Below are positions 8,339 through 16,769 of a stretch of 45,694 nt of DNA, piece by piece. The notes beneath the pieces were generated by a model. That model was not told where the DNA came from and did not search any database. It saw only the letters and a list, made by a program, of their open reading frames with translations. The position numbers and the translations under genes were made by a program. The stretch's first letter is position 1, and each line of letters opens with the position of its first letter. Source of the stretch: JBBDIX01 sp040880235 (GTDB lineage: Bacteria; Actinomycetota; Nitriliruptoria; Nitriliruptorales; Nitriliruptoraceae); contig JBBDIX010000011.1 in assembly GCA_040880235.1 (NCBI GenBank), positions 1 through 45,694 on the forward strand, written 5' to 3'.

Positions 8339-9570
8339 CCCTGCACGTCCGGTCGACGGTTCTGGACGACGACCGACCGCTGCTCGACCTGGCGCCAGAT
8401 CGCGACGACATCGTCGCCTGGGTGCGCGACGGTGATGGGTTCGTCGGGTGGGGACGAGCGCTGCACGTCGACCCCGGCACGGGAACCGGCCGCTTCACCC
8501 GGGCAGCCGACGAGGTGACCGCCGCACTGGCCGGCGCCGACGTGGACGACGCCGTCGGCCGGACCGGGTCGCGCGGGGTGGCGATCGCGTCGTTCACGTT
8601 CGATCCCGACACCGCCGGCTCGACGATCGTCGTACCCCGCACGCTGGTCGCGCGGCGTGACGGGGTCACGTGGTGCACCACGGTGGATCCCGACGGTTCC
8701 CCGCCGGTGCCCGGTCCCGGCACCGACCCGCGCCCCCGACCGCGCCACGACCGGCCCCGTTACGCCGGTGCCTCGATTCCCGACCTCCGATGGCTCGAGG
8801 CCGTCGCCCTGGCCGTGGAGATGATCGACGCCGGCCGACTCGACAAGGTCGTGCTCGCCCGCGATCACGCGCTGTGGTCCCGCGAGGTGTTCGACCCCGT
8901 CGACGTGGCGCGGCGGCTGACGACGACGTTCCCCTCCTGCCACACGTTCATCGCGGACGGTCTGGTCGGTGCGACGCCCGAACTGCTCGTGGCGCGGCAC
9001 GCCGACACCGTGACCTCACGGGTGCTCGCCGGGACCGCCGCCCGATCCGACGACCCGGTCCTCGATGAGCGGCTCGGTCGCGCCCTGCTCGACAGCGACA
9101 AGGACCGGTGGGAACACCAGCTCGCAGTCACCTCGGTCCGCGAGGTGCTCGACGCGCGGTGTGACGAGCCCACGGAGGCGACCGGACCAGGACTGCTGCG
9201 GCTCGACAACGTGCAGCACCTCGCGACCGACGTCGCAGGTCGTGCGAGCGGTCGACCACACGTGCTCGAGCTGGCGGGCGACCTGCACCCGACCGCGGCG
9301 GTGGGCGGCACGCCTCGCGACGTCGCCCTTCAGGTGATCGCCGAACTGGAGGGCATGGGCCGACACCGGTACGCCGCACCGGTCGGATGGTTCGACCACT
9401 CTGGCGATGGCGAGTTCGGCATCGCCCTGCGGTGCGCCCACCTCGAGGGAGCACGCGCCCGGCTGTTCGCCGGGGTCGGGGTGGTCGGCGCATCGCTGCC
9501 CGAGGACGAACTCGAGGAGACCCGTCTCAAGCTGCTGGCCATGCAGCGGGTGCTGTCTCCCCTCGACTGA
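8335..9570 (+). CDS. menF: isochorismate synthase (menaquinone pathway)
   Basis: This enzyme converts chorismate to isochorismate, the committed step of menaquinone synthesis. The 411-residue product has the chorismate-binding fold with Lys171 in LDKVVLARDH (the general base), GATPELL (212-218), LAGT (231-234), LHPTAAVGG (317-325) and the C-terminal GVGVVGASLPEDELEET block (380-396). The first 140 residues are divergent, as usual. GTG at 8335 overlaps the stop of the upstream MerR-like gene. Location among menD, C, A, B and E separates it from salicylate or siderophore isochorismate synthases. Confidence 0.92.
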   Translation: MTLHVRSTVLDDDRPLLDLAPDRDDIVAWVRDGDGFVGWGRALHVDPGTGTGRFTRAADEVTAALAGADVDDAVGRTGSRGVAIASFTFDPDTAGSTIVVPRTLVARRDGVTWCTTVDPDGSPPVPGPGTDPRPRPRHDRPRYAGASIPDLRWLEAVALAVEMIDAGRLDKVVLARDHALWSREVFDPVDVARRLTTTFPSCHTFIADGLVGATPELLVARHADTVTSRVLAGTAARSDDPVLDERLGRALLDSDKDRWEHQLAVTSVREVLDARCDEPTEATGPGLLRLDNVQHLATDVAGRASGRPHVLELAGDLHPTAAVGGTPRDVALQVIAELEGMGRHRYAAPVGWFDHSGDGEFGIALRCAHLEGARARLFAGVGVVGASLPEDELEETRLKLLAMQRVLSPLD

Positions 9571-9609
9571 TCGGGCTCGAACGGACCCGACCCCCTGCAC
9601 CGCGCCGCG

Positions 9610-11370
9610 TCAGTCGAGTGCGTCGAGTGCCCGCGCTGCGGCGGCGTCGAGTTCGCGATGCACGTCCACGTTCTCCCGGCGGTCGGTGCGCACGTGCACC
9701 ACCGACACCCCGGTGTGCCCGAGTGCGTCGAGCACGAGCCGCGGCACGTCGTCCGCCGTCTCGGCCGTGTGCCAGGCCACCCCGTGGAGCCGACCCACGT
9801 GTGACAGGTCGCGCCCGTGGGGGGTGCCGAAGACCCGCTCGAAGGGCGGATCGAACCCGGCCTGCGGGAGGAATGAGAAGATGCCTCCCCCGTCGTTGTC
9901 GACCACGACGAACACCACCGGTCCCAGGGGTTCGGCGGCATCGAGCAGCAGTCCGTTGGCATCGTGGAGGAACGCCAGGTCGCCGACCACGCCCACCACC
10001 GGGCCGCCGGCCCCGAGCGCGACCCCCAGGGTGGTCGACACGAACCCGTCGATGCCCGACGTGCCCCGGTTCGACGTGAACGACGCCGCCGAGCCCACCG
10101 CCGCGTAGCGATCGAGATCGCGCAGGGGCATCGACGACGCGCCGACGACGACCGTTCCCCCCGGCACGATCGCCGCGACGTCCCGGGCGATGCCCGGCTC
10201 GCTCGGTGCGGTCCGCGGCGCGAGCGCGGTACCGATGGCGTCGTCGACGGCGATGTCGGCGGCTCGCCATCGGTTCCACCACGTGGGATCGGTCGCGTCA
10301 CCATCCTCGGCCAGGCGCTCGGCCAGCCGGGCAGCGGTCCGGTCGGGATCGCCGACCACGACACGATGCAGCGCACGACGGGAGTCGAGCCACGACCCGT
10401 CGCGGTCGATCAGCACCTGAGGCACCCCGTCGAGGGCCGCATCGATCGCCGGGGACAGCGTCGATCGTCCGACACGCACGACCAGTCCTGGTCGCTGGGT
10501 GGTGAGGAACCCGCGATGGGACGCGAGGTGGTGCGCATGGGCGATCGCGCGTGGCGACGACCGCACCGTGCCCGTGGGTTCGGCGAGGATCGGCCACCCG
10601 GCAGCCTCCGCCAGCGCGGCGATCCCGTCGGTCCCCGACGCGGTCTGGCCCACGACCAGCACCCCGCGCGGACACTCGCGGACCTGTTCGGCCAGGTCCG
10701 CGAGTTCGCGGTCGGTCGGTGACACCTCCGTCCGCTCGACCCGGGTCCAGGGCTGCCCGTCGGGCCGGCCGGCCACATCGTGGGTGAAGGACGCGGCGGG
10801 ACTGCGGCCGTCGTCGGTCGCCGGCACGGTCGGCTCGCGAAATGCGACGTTCACCTGCACGGGTCCGGGTGGCCCGACGGAGCCGATGGCGTGGGCGAAC
10901 GCTCGGCAGGCCGTGGACCGCCACAGCCCCACCGCATCGGCCCGGTCCTCGGTCGCGGGAACGTCGACGGACCATCGGGTGGCGCGGCCGAAGAGGCCCA
11001 CCTGGTCGATCGTCTGGTTGGCGCCGGTGTGGCGCAGTTCTGCCGGCCGGTCCGCCGTGAGCAGCAGCAGCGGCACGTGATCCGCGTCGGCCTCGATGAC
11101 GGCCGGGTGCAGGTTGGCCACGGCAGAGCCGCTGGTGGTCACGACCAGTGCCGGGCGTCCGGTCGCCCGAGCCAGGCCCAGCGCGACGAATCCCGCGGAC
11201 CTTTCGTCGACATGGACGTGCAGCGCGACGTCGGGGTGGTCGTGCAGCGCGAACGCGAGCGCGGCCGATCGGGAACCCGGGGCCAGCACGGCGTGCGTCA
11301 CCCCGAGCCGGGCGAACTCGTCGACCAGCGCACGGGCACCGGCCGTCGCCGGATTCGGTGCGTCCATCAT
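9610..11370 (-). CDS. menD: SEPHCHC synthase (thiamine-diphosphate enzyme)
   Basis: MenD condenses isochorismate with 2-oxoglutarate to give SEPHCHC, using thiamine diphosphate. The 586-residue product starts with the typical APGSRSAALAFAL region and DERSAGF (55-61, with Glu56 the cofactor-activating residue). It also has VTTSGSAVANLHPAV (78-92), FTSNRGTSGIDGF and, near the C-terminal third, GDLAFLHDANGLL and DNDGGGIF, which bind the diphosphate and metal. ATG 11370 overlaps the menC stop; the adjacent ATG at 11367 has better spacing from GGAGG (six bases) and could be the real start. It converges with menF. Confidence 0.95.
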   Translation of the reverse strand: MMDAPNPATAGARALVDEFARLGVTHAVLAPGSRSAALAFALHDHPDVALHVHVDERSAGFVALGLARATGRPALVVTTSGSAVANLHPAVIEADADHVPLLLLTADRPAELRHTGANQTIDQVGLFGRATRWSVDVPATEDRADAVGLWRSTACRAFAHAIGSVGPPGPVQVNVAFREPTVPATDDGRSPAASFTHDVAGRPDGQPWTRVERTEVSPTDRELADLAEQVRECPRGVLVVGQTASGTDGIAALAEAAGWPILAEPTGTVRSSPRAIAHAHHLASHRGFLTTQRPGLVVRVGRSTLSPAIDAALDGVPQVLIDRDGSWLDSRRALHRVVVGDPDRTAARLAERLAEDGDATDPTWWNRWRAADIAVDDAIGTALAPRTAPSEPGIARDVAAIVPGGTVVVGASSMPLRDLDRYAAVGSAASFTSNRGTSGIDGFVSTTLGVALGAGGPVVGVVGDLAFLHDANGLLLDAAEPLGPVVFVVVDNDGGGIFSFLPQAGFDPPFERVFGTPHGRDLSHVGRLHGVAWHTAETADDVPRLVLDALGHTGVSVVHVRTDRRENVDVHRELDAAAARALDALD

Positions 11371-12368
11371 CGACCTCCCTCGACCCGGCCACGCGCGATG
11401 TCGCCCGCCACACCCTCCAGGTGCTGCGCCGCGGCATCGAACCGCGCGAGCAGCGCCGCCGCATCCTCGTCCGACGGACGTGCGGACGCGAGCAGGTCCG
11501 GTGCGGGGGCCACGGTGCGCACAGGCAGGTGACCCGCGACCGGCACCAGCGGATCGTGGACGACGTCGGACTCGAGCAGCGTCGCGGTCCCGAGCCCACA
11601 CGCGTACGGCAGCCGGGGAAGGGCGGCGGCCAGCGCCACGCCTGCGGCCAGCCCCACAGAGGTCTCCACCGCAGAGGACACGACCGCGGGCAGCCCGCAC
11701 CGATCCACGACCTCGAGCACCCGGGAGATGCCTCCGAGTGGCTGCACCTTGACGACGACGAGGTCGGCCGCGTCGAGCCGGGCCACCCGGATCGGATCGT
11801 CTCCGGTCCGGATCGACTCGTCCGCAGCGATGGCGACATCGACCCGGCGACGCAGGGCCGCGAGTTCCTCGACGGTCCGGCACGGCTGTTCGGCGTACTC
11901 GAGGCCTGCCGCCACCGAAGCGAGTCGCTTCACGGCGAGCACCGCCGTCTCCAGGTCCCAGCCTCCGTTGGCGTCGATGCGCACCTGCCCGTCGGGACCG
12001 AGCGCATCACGGACCGCCGCCACGCGTTCGACGTCGTCGGAGAGGTCCTGGCCCGGTTCGGCCACCTTGACCTTGGCCGTCGTGCACCCGGACGCCTGCA
12101 CGAGCGCGAAGGCAACCTCGGGGCCGACGGCCGGCACCGTCGTGTTGACGGCCACGGCCTCACGCCGTGGTGCGGGTGGCGCGGTGGTCGCCGACTCGAT
12201 CGCTGCCGCGAGCCACCGCGAGGCGTACTCGGGGCCGTAGTCAGGGAACGGGGAGAACTCCGCCCACCCGGCGGGCCCGTGCACGAGCATCCCGTCGCGG
12301 TGGTCCACACGTCGGAACCGCAGGCGCATGCCGACGCGAAACGGGTGGACCTCCACCACGGGTGTCAC
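11367..12368 (-). CDS. menC: o-succinylbenzoate synthase
   Basis: MenC dehydrates SHCHC to o-succinylbenzoate; it belongs to the enolase superfamily. In the 333-residue product the catalytic lysine pair is Lys99-x-Lys101 (AKVKVAEPGQD). Metal ligands fit Asp132 (RIDANGGW), Glu160 (EYAEQP) and Asp183 (AADES), and the second catalytic lysine is Lys207 (VVVKVQPLGG). GTG at 12368 overlaps the menA stop by four bases, and the menC stop overlaps the menD start. This ordering and the complete active site make the assignment secure. Confidence 0.93.
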   Translation of the reverse strand: MTPVVEVHPFRVGMRLRFRRVDHRDGMLVHGPAGWAEFSPFPDYGPEYASRWLAAAIESATTAPPAPRREAVAVNTTVPAVGPEVAFALVQASGCTTAKVKVAEPGQDLSDDVERVAAVRDALGPDGQVRIDANGGWDLETAVLAVKRLASVAAGLEYAEQPCRTVEELAALRRRVDVAIAADESIRTGDDPIRVARLDAADLVVVKVQPLGGISRVLEVVDRCGLPAVVSSAVETSVGLAAGVALAAALPRLPYACGLGTATLLESDVVHDPLVPVAGHLPVRTVAPAPDLLASARPSDEDAAALLARFDAAAQHLEGVAGDIARGRVEGGR

Positions 12369-13324
12369 GTGACGACCCCGACGGCCGCCCCGGCCGTCCC
12401 GACGGCCGCCCCGGCCGTCCCGACGGCCGCTGCCGTGAGCGCACCACCCGATCCGGCGACGAGCAGGCCGAGCGCCGCACCGAGCGCGAGCAGGAGTTGG
12501 AAGCGAGCGGTGCGCTCGAGCGCCGGGACGAGCTCGCGACCGGTCGCGCCTCCACGGACCACGGCGACGGCCCCGAGCCCCAGCGGTGCCGCGACGAGTC
12601 CGAGCAGGGGCCACGGGCTGCCCGCCGCGAGCGCCAACACCCCGAGCCCGACGAGGGCACCCAGCAGCAGGCTCGTGAACAGGGTGCGCGTGGCACCGTC
12701 CCCCAGGCGCACCGCGAGCGTGCGCTTGCCGGCGAGTTCGTCCGTCGGGATGTCGCGCAGATTGTTGACCACGAGCAGCCCCACCGCGAGGAAGCCGATG
12801 GGCACGGACGCGACCACCGACACGAGCCCGATGTGCCCGTCCTGCACGTACTGCGACCCGACCGTCGCGACCACCCCGAAGAACACGAACACGCTGAGCT
12901 CGCCCAGGCCCCGCGACGCATACGGGTGCCGGCCTCCCGAGTAGCCCAGTACCGCCACCATCGCCCCGACCCCGACGAGCAGCAGTTCCCACCCGACGAG
13001 CCAGGCCAGGGTCAGACCGGCGAGGGCAGCGACGAACAGTGCGATCCCGGTCGACCAGGCCATGGCCCGGGGGGTGATCAGACCGCTGGCGACGGCGCGG
13101 CGCGGTCCGGTCCGCTGCGCGGTGTCGACCCCCTTCAACCCGTCGAAGAGGTCGTTCGCGTAGTTGACGGCCACCTGCAGGGCCAGTGCGACGACGAGCG
13201 CGAGCAGGGCGCGCCCGACCGACAGGTCGAAGGGTGCGCGGTGTGCGGCGGCGGTGCCGACGAGGACGGGGGCGACGGCGGCCGGCAGGGTTCGCGGCCG
13301 GGCCGCCTCGAGGTGTGCACGCAT
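12365..13324 (-). CDS. menA: 1,4-dihydroxy-2-naphthoate polyprenyltransferase
   Basis: MenA attaches the isoprenoid tail to dihydroxynaphthoate in the membrane. It is a UbiA-family protein of 319 residues with about eight or nine hydrophobic segments. The first aspartate-rich motif is NYANDLFDGLKGVD (54-67) and the second is NNLRDIPTDE (187-196); both bind Mg-prenyl diphosphate. ATG at 13324 follows 49 bases after menB. The last roughly 25 residues are an Ala-Val-Gly-Thr repeat encoded by tandem 21-base units (12380-12430), which looks like recent repeat expansion at the C terminus. Confidence 0.94.
   Translation of the reverse strand: MRAHLEAARPRTLPAAVAPVLVGTAAAHRAPFDLSVGRALLALVVALALQVAVNYANDLFDGLKGVDTAQRTGPRRAVASGLITPRAMAWSTGIALFVAALAGLTLAWLVGWELLLVGVGAMVAVLGYSGGRHPYASRGLGELSVFVFFGVVATVGSQYVQDGHIGLVSVVASVPIGFLAVGLLVVNNLRDIPTDELAGKRTLAVRLGDGATRTLFTSLLLGALVGLGVLALAAGSPWPLLGLVAAPLGLGAVAVVRGGATGRELVPALERTARFQLLLALGAALGLLVAGSGGALTAAAVGTAGAAVGTAGAAVGVVT
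12380..12430. repeat. tandem 21-base repeat with internal hairpins in menA
   Basis: A 21-base unit beginning GACGGCCGCCCCGGCCGTC is present at 12380-12400, again identically at 12401-12421, and partly at 12422-12430. Each full unit is itself an inverted repeat (GACGGCC/GGCCGTC). It encodes the GTAGAAV repeats at the MenA C terminus and lies just before the menC start. Confidence 0.85.
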
Positions 13325-13373
13325 GGGTGATGGTGTCCTGTCGCGTCGGCCCGCTGCGGCGGACGGGTCGTGG

Positions 13374-14282
13374 TCAGTAGTGGTACGGCGACCCGGACCA
13401 GTCCGGCGGGCGCTTCTCGAGGAACGAGTCGCGTCCCTCGACGGCCTCGTCGGTTCCGTAGGCGAGCCGTGTTGCCTCGCCGGCGAACATCTGCTGTCCG
13501 ACCAGCCCGTCGTCCACCAGGTTCAGCGCGAACTTCAGCATCCGGGTGGCGGTCGGTGACTTCCCGGTGATGCGGGCCCCCCACTCGAGGGCGACCTCCT
13601 CGAGGCGTTCGTGGTCCACCACGGCGTTGACCATGCCCATCTGGTGCGCCTGCTCGGCGTCGTAGGTGTCCCCGAGGAAGAAGATCTCGCGCGCGAACTT
13701 CTGCCCGACCTGCCGAGCCAGGTACGCAGACCCGAAGCCGCCGTCGAACGAGGCGACGTCGAGGTCGGTCTGGCGAAACCGGGCGTGCTGGCGGCTCGCG
13801 AGCGTCAGGTCGCACACCACGTGCAGGGAGTGGCCTCCCCCTGCCGCCCAACCCGGCACGACACAAACGACGACCTTGGGCATGAAACGGATGATCCGCT
13901 GCACCTCGAGGATGTGGAGCCGGCCGACACGGGCCGACGCCTCGACCGTGTCGTCGGGTGCGGTGTCCTCGTCGTACCGGTAGCCGTCACGCCCGCGGAT
14001 GCGCTGGTCGCCCCCGGAACAGAACGCCCACCCGCCGTCCTTCGGTGACGGTCCGTTGCCCGTGAGCAGCACACACCCGACGTCCGGGCTCGTCCGGGCG
14101 TGGTCGAGCGTTCGGACCAGTTCGTCGACGGTGCGGGGTCGAAACGCGTTTCGCACCTCGGGACGATCGAGCGCGATGCGGACCGTCGGCTGGTCGACGC
14201 ACCGGTGGTAGGTGACGTCGGTGAGGTCCTCGAACCCACCAACGAGCTCCCACCGATCGTCGGCGAACAGTTCGGACACCAT
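13374..14282 (-). CDS. menB: 1,4-dihydroxy-2-naphthoyl-CoA synthase
   Basis: MenB, a crotonase-fold enzyme, closes the second ring of the naphthoquinone by converting o-succinylbenzoyl-CoA to dihydroxynaphthoyl-CoA. The 302-residue product has CSGGDQRIRGRDGY (88-101), the oxyanion-hole region VPGWAAGGGHSLH (142-154), QTDLDVASFDGG (171-182) and the typical C terminus WSGSPYHY. ATG at 14282 is chosen over an upstream start because GAGGAGG lies seven bases before it. The gene heads menB-menA-menC-menD on the minus strand and diverges from menE. Confidence 0.95.
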   Translation of the reverse strand: MVSELFADDRWELVGGFEDLTDVTYHRCVDQPTVRIALDRPEVRNAFRPRTVDELVRTLDHARTSPDVGCVLLTGNGPSPKDGGWAFCSGGDQRIRGRDGYRYDEDTAPDDTVEASARVGRLHILEVQRIIRFMPKVVVCVVPGWAAGGGHSLHVVCDLTLASRQHARFRQTDLDVASFDGGFGSAYLARQVGQKFAREIFFLGDTYDAEQAHQMGMVNAVVDHERLEEVALEWGARITGKSPTATRMLKFALNLVDDGLVGQQMFAGEATRLAYGTDEAVEGRDSFLEKRPPDWSGSPYHY

Positions 14283-14331
14283 GCGCCGACCTCCTCGACC
14301 GTGCAGCGTGGGCGACGCCCACCGCACGATC

Positions 14332-14338
14332 TACGCTA
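14332..14338. promoter_or_regulatory. candidate overlapping -10 elements for menB and menE
   Basis: TACGCTA in the menB-menE gap gives TACGCT on plus (14332-14337) and TAGCGT on minus (14338-14333), each about 45-50 bases from its start codon. Neither has a convincing -35 box, so this is tentative. Confidence 0.3.
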
Positions 14339-14384
14339 GCGAAGACGTCCTGCCCGTCCCCGCCGACATCGTCCCGAGGCCCCG

Positions 14385-15575
14385 GTGACCACACGCCTCG
14401 TCGCCCTGCAGGCTCCGCCCGACGTCTTCGGCGACCAGCTGCGCACCCTGTGGGACGCCGGCGACGCCGTCCTTCCCCTGCCCTGGACGACTCCCGCAGC
14501 AGCCGAGGGCACCGACGAGCACGTGGCGGAGATCCTCGCACGCCACCGCCCGCACGCCATCGTCCAGCACACCGGGTCGGGGCTGGCGCGGCGCAGTCTC
14601 GACGAGCCGGTCGGGGTCGTCGACGGCACGGCACTGGTGGTCACCACGTCGGGTTCGACGGGCGCACCGCGTGGGGTCGTGCTGTCCCACGACGCGCTCG
14701 CCGCCTCCACGCGCGCTTCGTTGGACCGGCTCGGCGTCGGCGCGGGCGCCCGCTTCATGCTGACCCTGCCGGCCCACCACGTCGCCGGCCTCCAGGTGTT
14801 CCTGCGTGCCTGGCAGTGCGGGACCGAACCCGAGGTCGTCGACGACCCGCGTCGGATCGCCGCCCCGGACGGATGGATCGTGTCGCTGGTGTCCACGCAG
14901 CTGCGCCGCATCGTCGCGTCCTCTCCCGAGGTGCTCGACCACGTGGACACGATCCTCGTCGGAGGCGGTCCCGTCGACGAGGAGGCGGTCGCCGGGGCTC
15001 GTCGACGGGGAGTCCGCGTCGTGCGCTCCTATGGGATGACCGAGACCTGCGGCGGCTGCGTGTACGACGGGGTACCTCTCGACGGGGTCGAGGTGTCGAC
15101 GACGACCGACGCGAGACTGCGCATCCGGGGCCCCATGCTGCTGACGAGCCTGCATCCCGACCCCGTTCCCGTGCTCGACGACGAGGGCTGGTTCGTGACC
15201 GGCGACGTCGGGACGGTCACGAACGGACGCGTGCAGGTCCACGGGCGCGCCGACGACGTCGTGGTGACGGGCGGGGAGAACGTGCCTGCGGAGGCGGTGG
15301 CCGACACCCTGCGAGCACACCCGGGCATCCGGGACGCGGCGGTGACGGGCTGGCCGGACCCGGAGTGGGGTCACGTCGTCGTGGCGGTCGTCGTCGTCGA
15401 ACCCGGCGCCGAACCGGTCACGCTCCAGGCCGCGCGGGACCACGTTCGCCGGAACCATCCGGCCGCGTGGGCGCCGCAACGACTGGTGATCACCGACGCG
15501 CTGCCCCGCGACCCGATGGGCAAGCTGCGACGTGACGACGTGCAGACCGTGGTCGGGCGTGCGCTGCGGGAATGA
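14385..15575 (+). CDS. menE: o-succinylbenzoate-CoA ligase
   Basis: MenE activates o-succinylbenzoate to its CoA thioester with ATP. The 396-residue adenylate-forming enzyme has VVTTSGSTGAPRG (85-97), YGMTETCGGCVYDG (about 236-249), a GDVG hinge region and the C-terminal catalytic lysine Lys380 in MGKLRR. It is shorter than general acyl-CoA synthetases, as is usual for actinobacterial MenE. GTG at 14385 follows GAGGCCCCG. It converges with ccsA, leaving nine bases between stop codons. Confidence 0.9.
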   Translation: MTTRLVALQAPPDVFGDQLRTLWDAGDAVLPLPWTTPAAAEGTDEHVAEILARHRPHAIVQHTGSGLARRSLDEPVGVVDGTALVVTTSGSTGAPRGVVLSHDALAASTRASLDRLGVGAGARFMLTLPAHHVAGLQVFLRAWQCGTEPEVVDDPRRIAAPDGWIVSLVSTQLRRIVASSPEVLDHVDTILVGGGPVDEEAVAGARRRGVRVVRSYGMTETCGGCVYDGVPLDGVEVSTTTDARLRIRGPMLLTSLHPDPVPVLDDEGWFVTGDVGTVTNGRVQVHGRADDVVVTGGENVPAEAVADTLRAHPGIRDAAVTGWPDPEWGHVVVAVVVVEPGAEPVTLQAARDHVRRNHPAAWAPQRLVITDALPRDPMGKLRRDDVQTVVGRALRE

Positions 15576-15584
15576 CGGGTCCGG

Positions 15585-16769
15585 TCAGATGCCGGCGTAC
15601 GAGTGGAACCCCACGATCACGTAGTTGGCGATGAGGTACGTGGCCATCAGGGTGAAGAACGCCCCCACCCCGATCCACGCGGCCCGGCGTCCTCGGACAC
15701 CGCGGGTCGCACGGGCATGGAGGTAGCCGGCGTAGGCGATCCACGTCAGGAACGCGCCGGTCTCCTTGGGGTCCCAGCCCCAGAACCGGCCCCAGCTCTG
15801 TTCCGCCCACATCGCCCCCGCGATGGTCCCCACCGTCCAGATCACGAACGCGAACACGATGGTCCGGTGCGCGAGCCCGTCGAGCGTGTCGGCCGACGGG
15901 AGGAACGGGACGAACCACCGGGCGACCAGTGCGGCCGCGACCATCGCCAGGTTGATGCCCAGGAACCGGGCGACCCCCCAGGTCACGTCGGAGGCGCTGA
16001 CGATGAACACCCAGGAGACCAGTCCCGTCCCGACGAACGTCCCGACCGTCAGCCAGAGCACGGAGGTGCCTCGGCGCTGCAGCCCGAACGTGGAACGGTC
16101 CGCCGTGGCCACCGAGCCGGGGGCATCGGGGAGGTCGTCCTCATGGTCCTCGAGCCCACCGACGGCGCGCGCCTCCGACGCCCCCAGGTCGACCCCGCCG
16201 CCCGATGCGACGGGAACCCGATGGTGCGCCTCGAGGCGCCGATCCGCGCGCTCGCGCAGCAGGTACAGCGTGTTGAAGACGAACCCGGCGGCGAACACGC
16301 CCATCGCCCCGACGAGCAGGGAGACGTGGAAATGGCGCCACCACGTGTCGAGGATGGGCATCAGCGGCCCGGGTTCGGCGTACATCAGTCCCGCGAACGC
16401 CATGAGCAGGCCGCCGGCGAGCAGCACGAATCCGTTGAGTTCCCCGCGCCTGCGCACGAACTGCAGGTAGCCCACACCGCCGGCGACACCGACGAGCGCC
16501 ATGAGCGAGGTCACCTCGAACATGTTGCCGAGCGGGAAGCGGCTCTGCGCGAGCCCACGGACGATCTCGTGCGCGACGTGGCCACCGACGCCTGCCATGG
16601 CGAGCACGGCACCCACCTGCTGGGCCCGTCGCCCGCGCACCGACGACTCACGCCGACCGACGGTGGTGGTCAGCGCGACCAGGTAGGTGAACGCCGCCGC
16701 GAAGTACAGGGCGACGGTCACCGGCGAGTACAGGAACCGGGAGATCTCGGCGAGCTGATCGTTCATCAT
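15585..16769 (-). CDS. ccsA: cytochrome c biogenesis protein CcsA (ResC)
   Basis: CcsA is the heme-handling half of the System II cytochrome c synthase; with ResB it moves heme across the membrane and ligates it to CxxCH motifs. The 394-residue product is a multi-pass membrane protein with the heme-binding tryptophan-rich WGRFWGWDPKE motif in its C-terminal third. A soluble insert of about 70 residues (around 170-240) separates two helix groups. ATG at 16769 overlaps the resB stop; ATG 16766 is an alternative. The organism needs this machinery for the diheme cytochrome at 20775-21779. Confidence 0.92.
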   Translation of the reverse strand: MMNDQLAEISRFLYSPVTVALYFAAAFTYLVALTTTVGRRESSVRGRRAQQVGAVLAMAGVGGHVAHEIVRGLAQSRFPLGNMFEVTSLMALVGVAGGVGYLQFVRRRGELNGFVLLAGGLLMAFAGLMYAEPGPLMPILDTWWRHFHVSLLVGAMGVFAAGFVFNTLYLLRERADRRLEAHHRVPVASGGGVDLGASEARAVGGLEDHEDDLPDAPGSVATADRSTFGLQRRGTSVLWLTVGTFVGTGLVSWVFIVSASDVTWGVARFLGINLAMVAAALVARWFVPFLPSADTLDGLAHRTIVFAFVIWTVGTIAGAMWAEQSWGRFWGWDPKETGAFLTWIAYAGYLHARATRGVRGRRAAWIGVGAFFTLMATYLIANYVIVGFHSYAGI

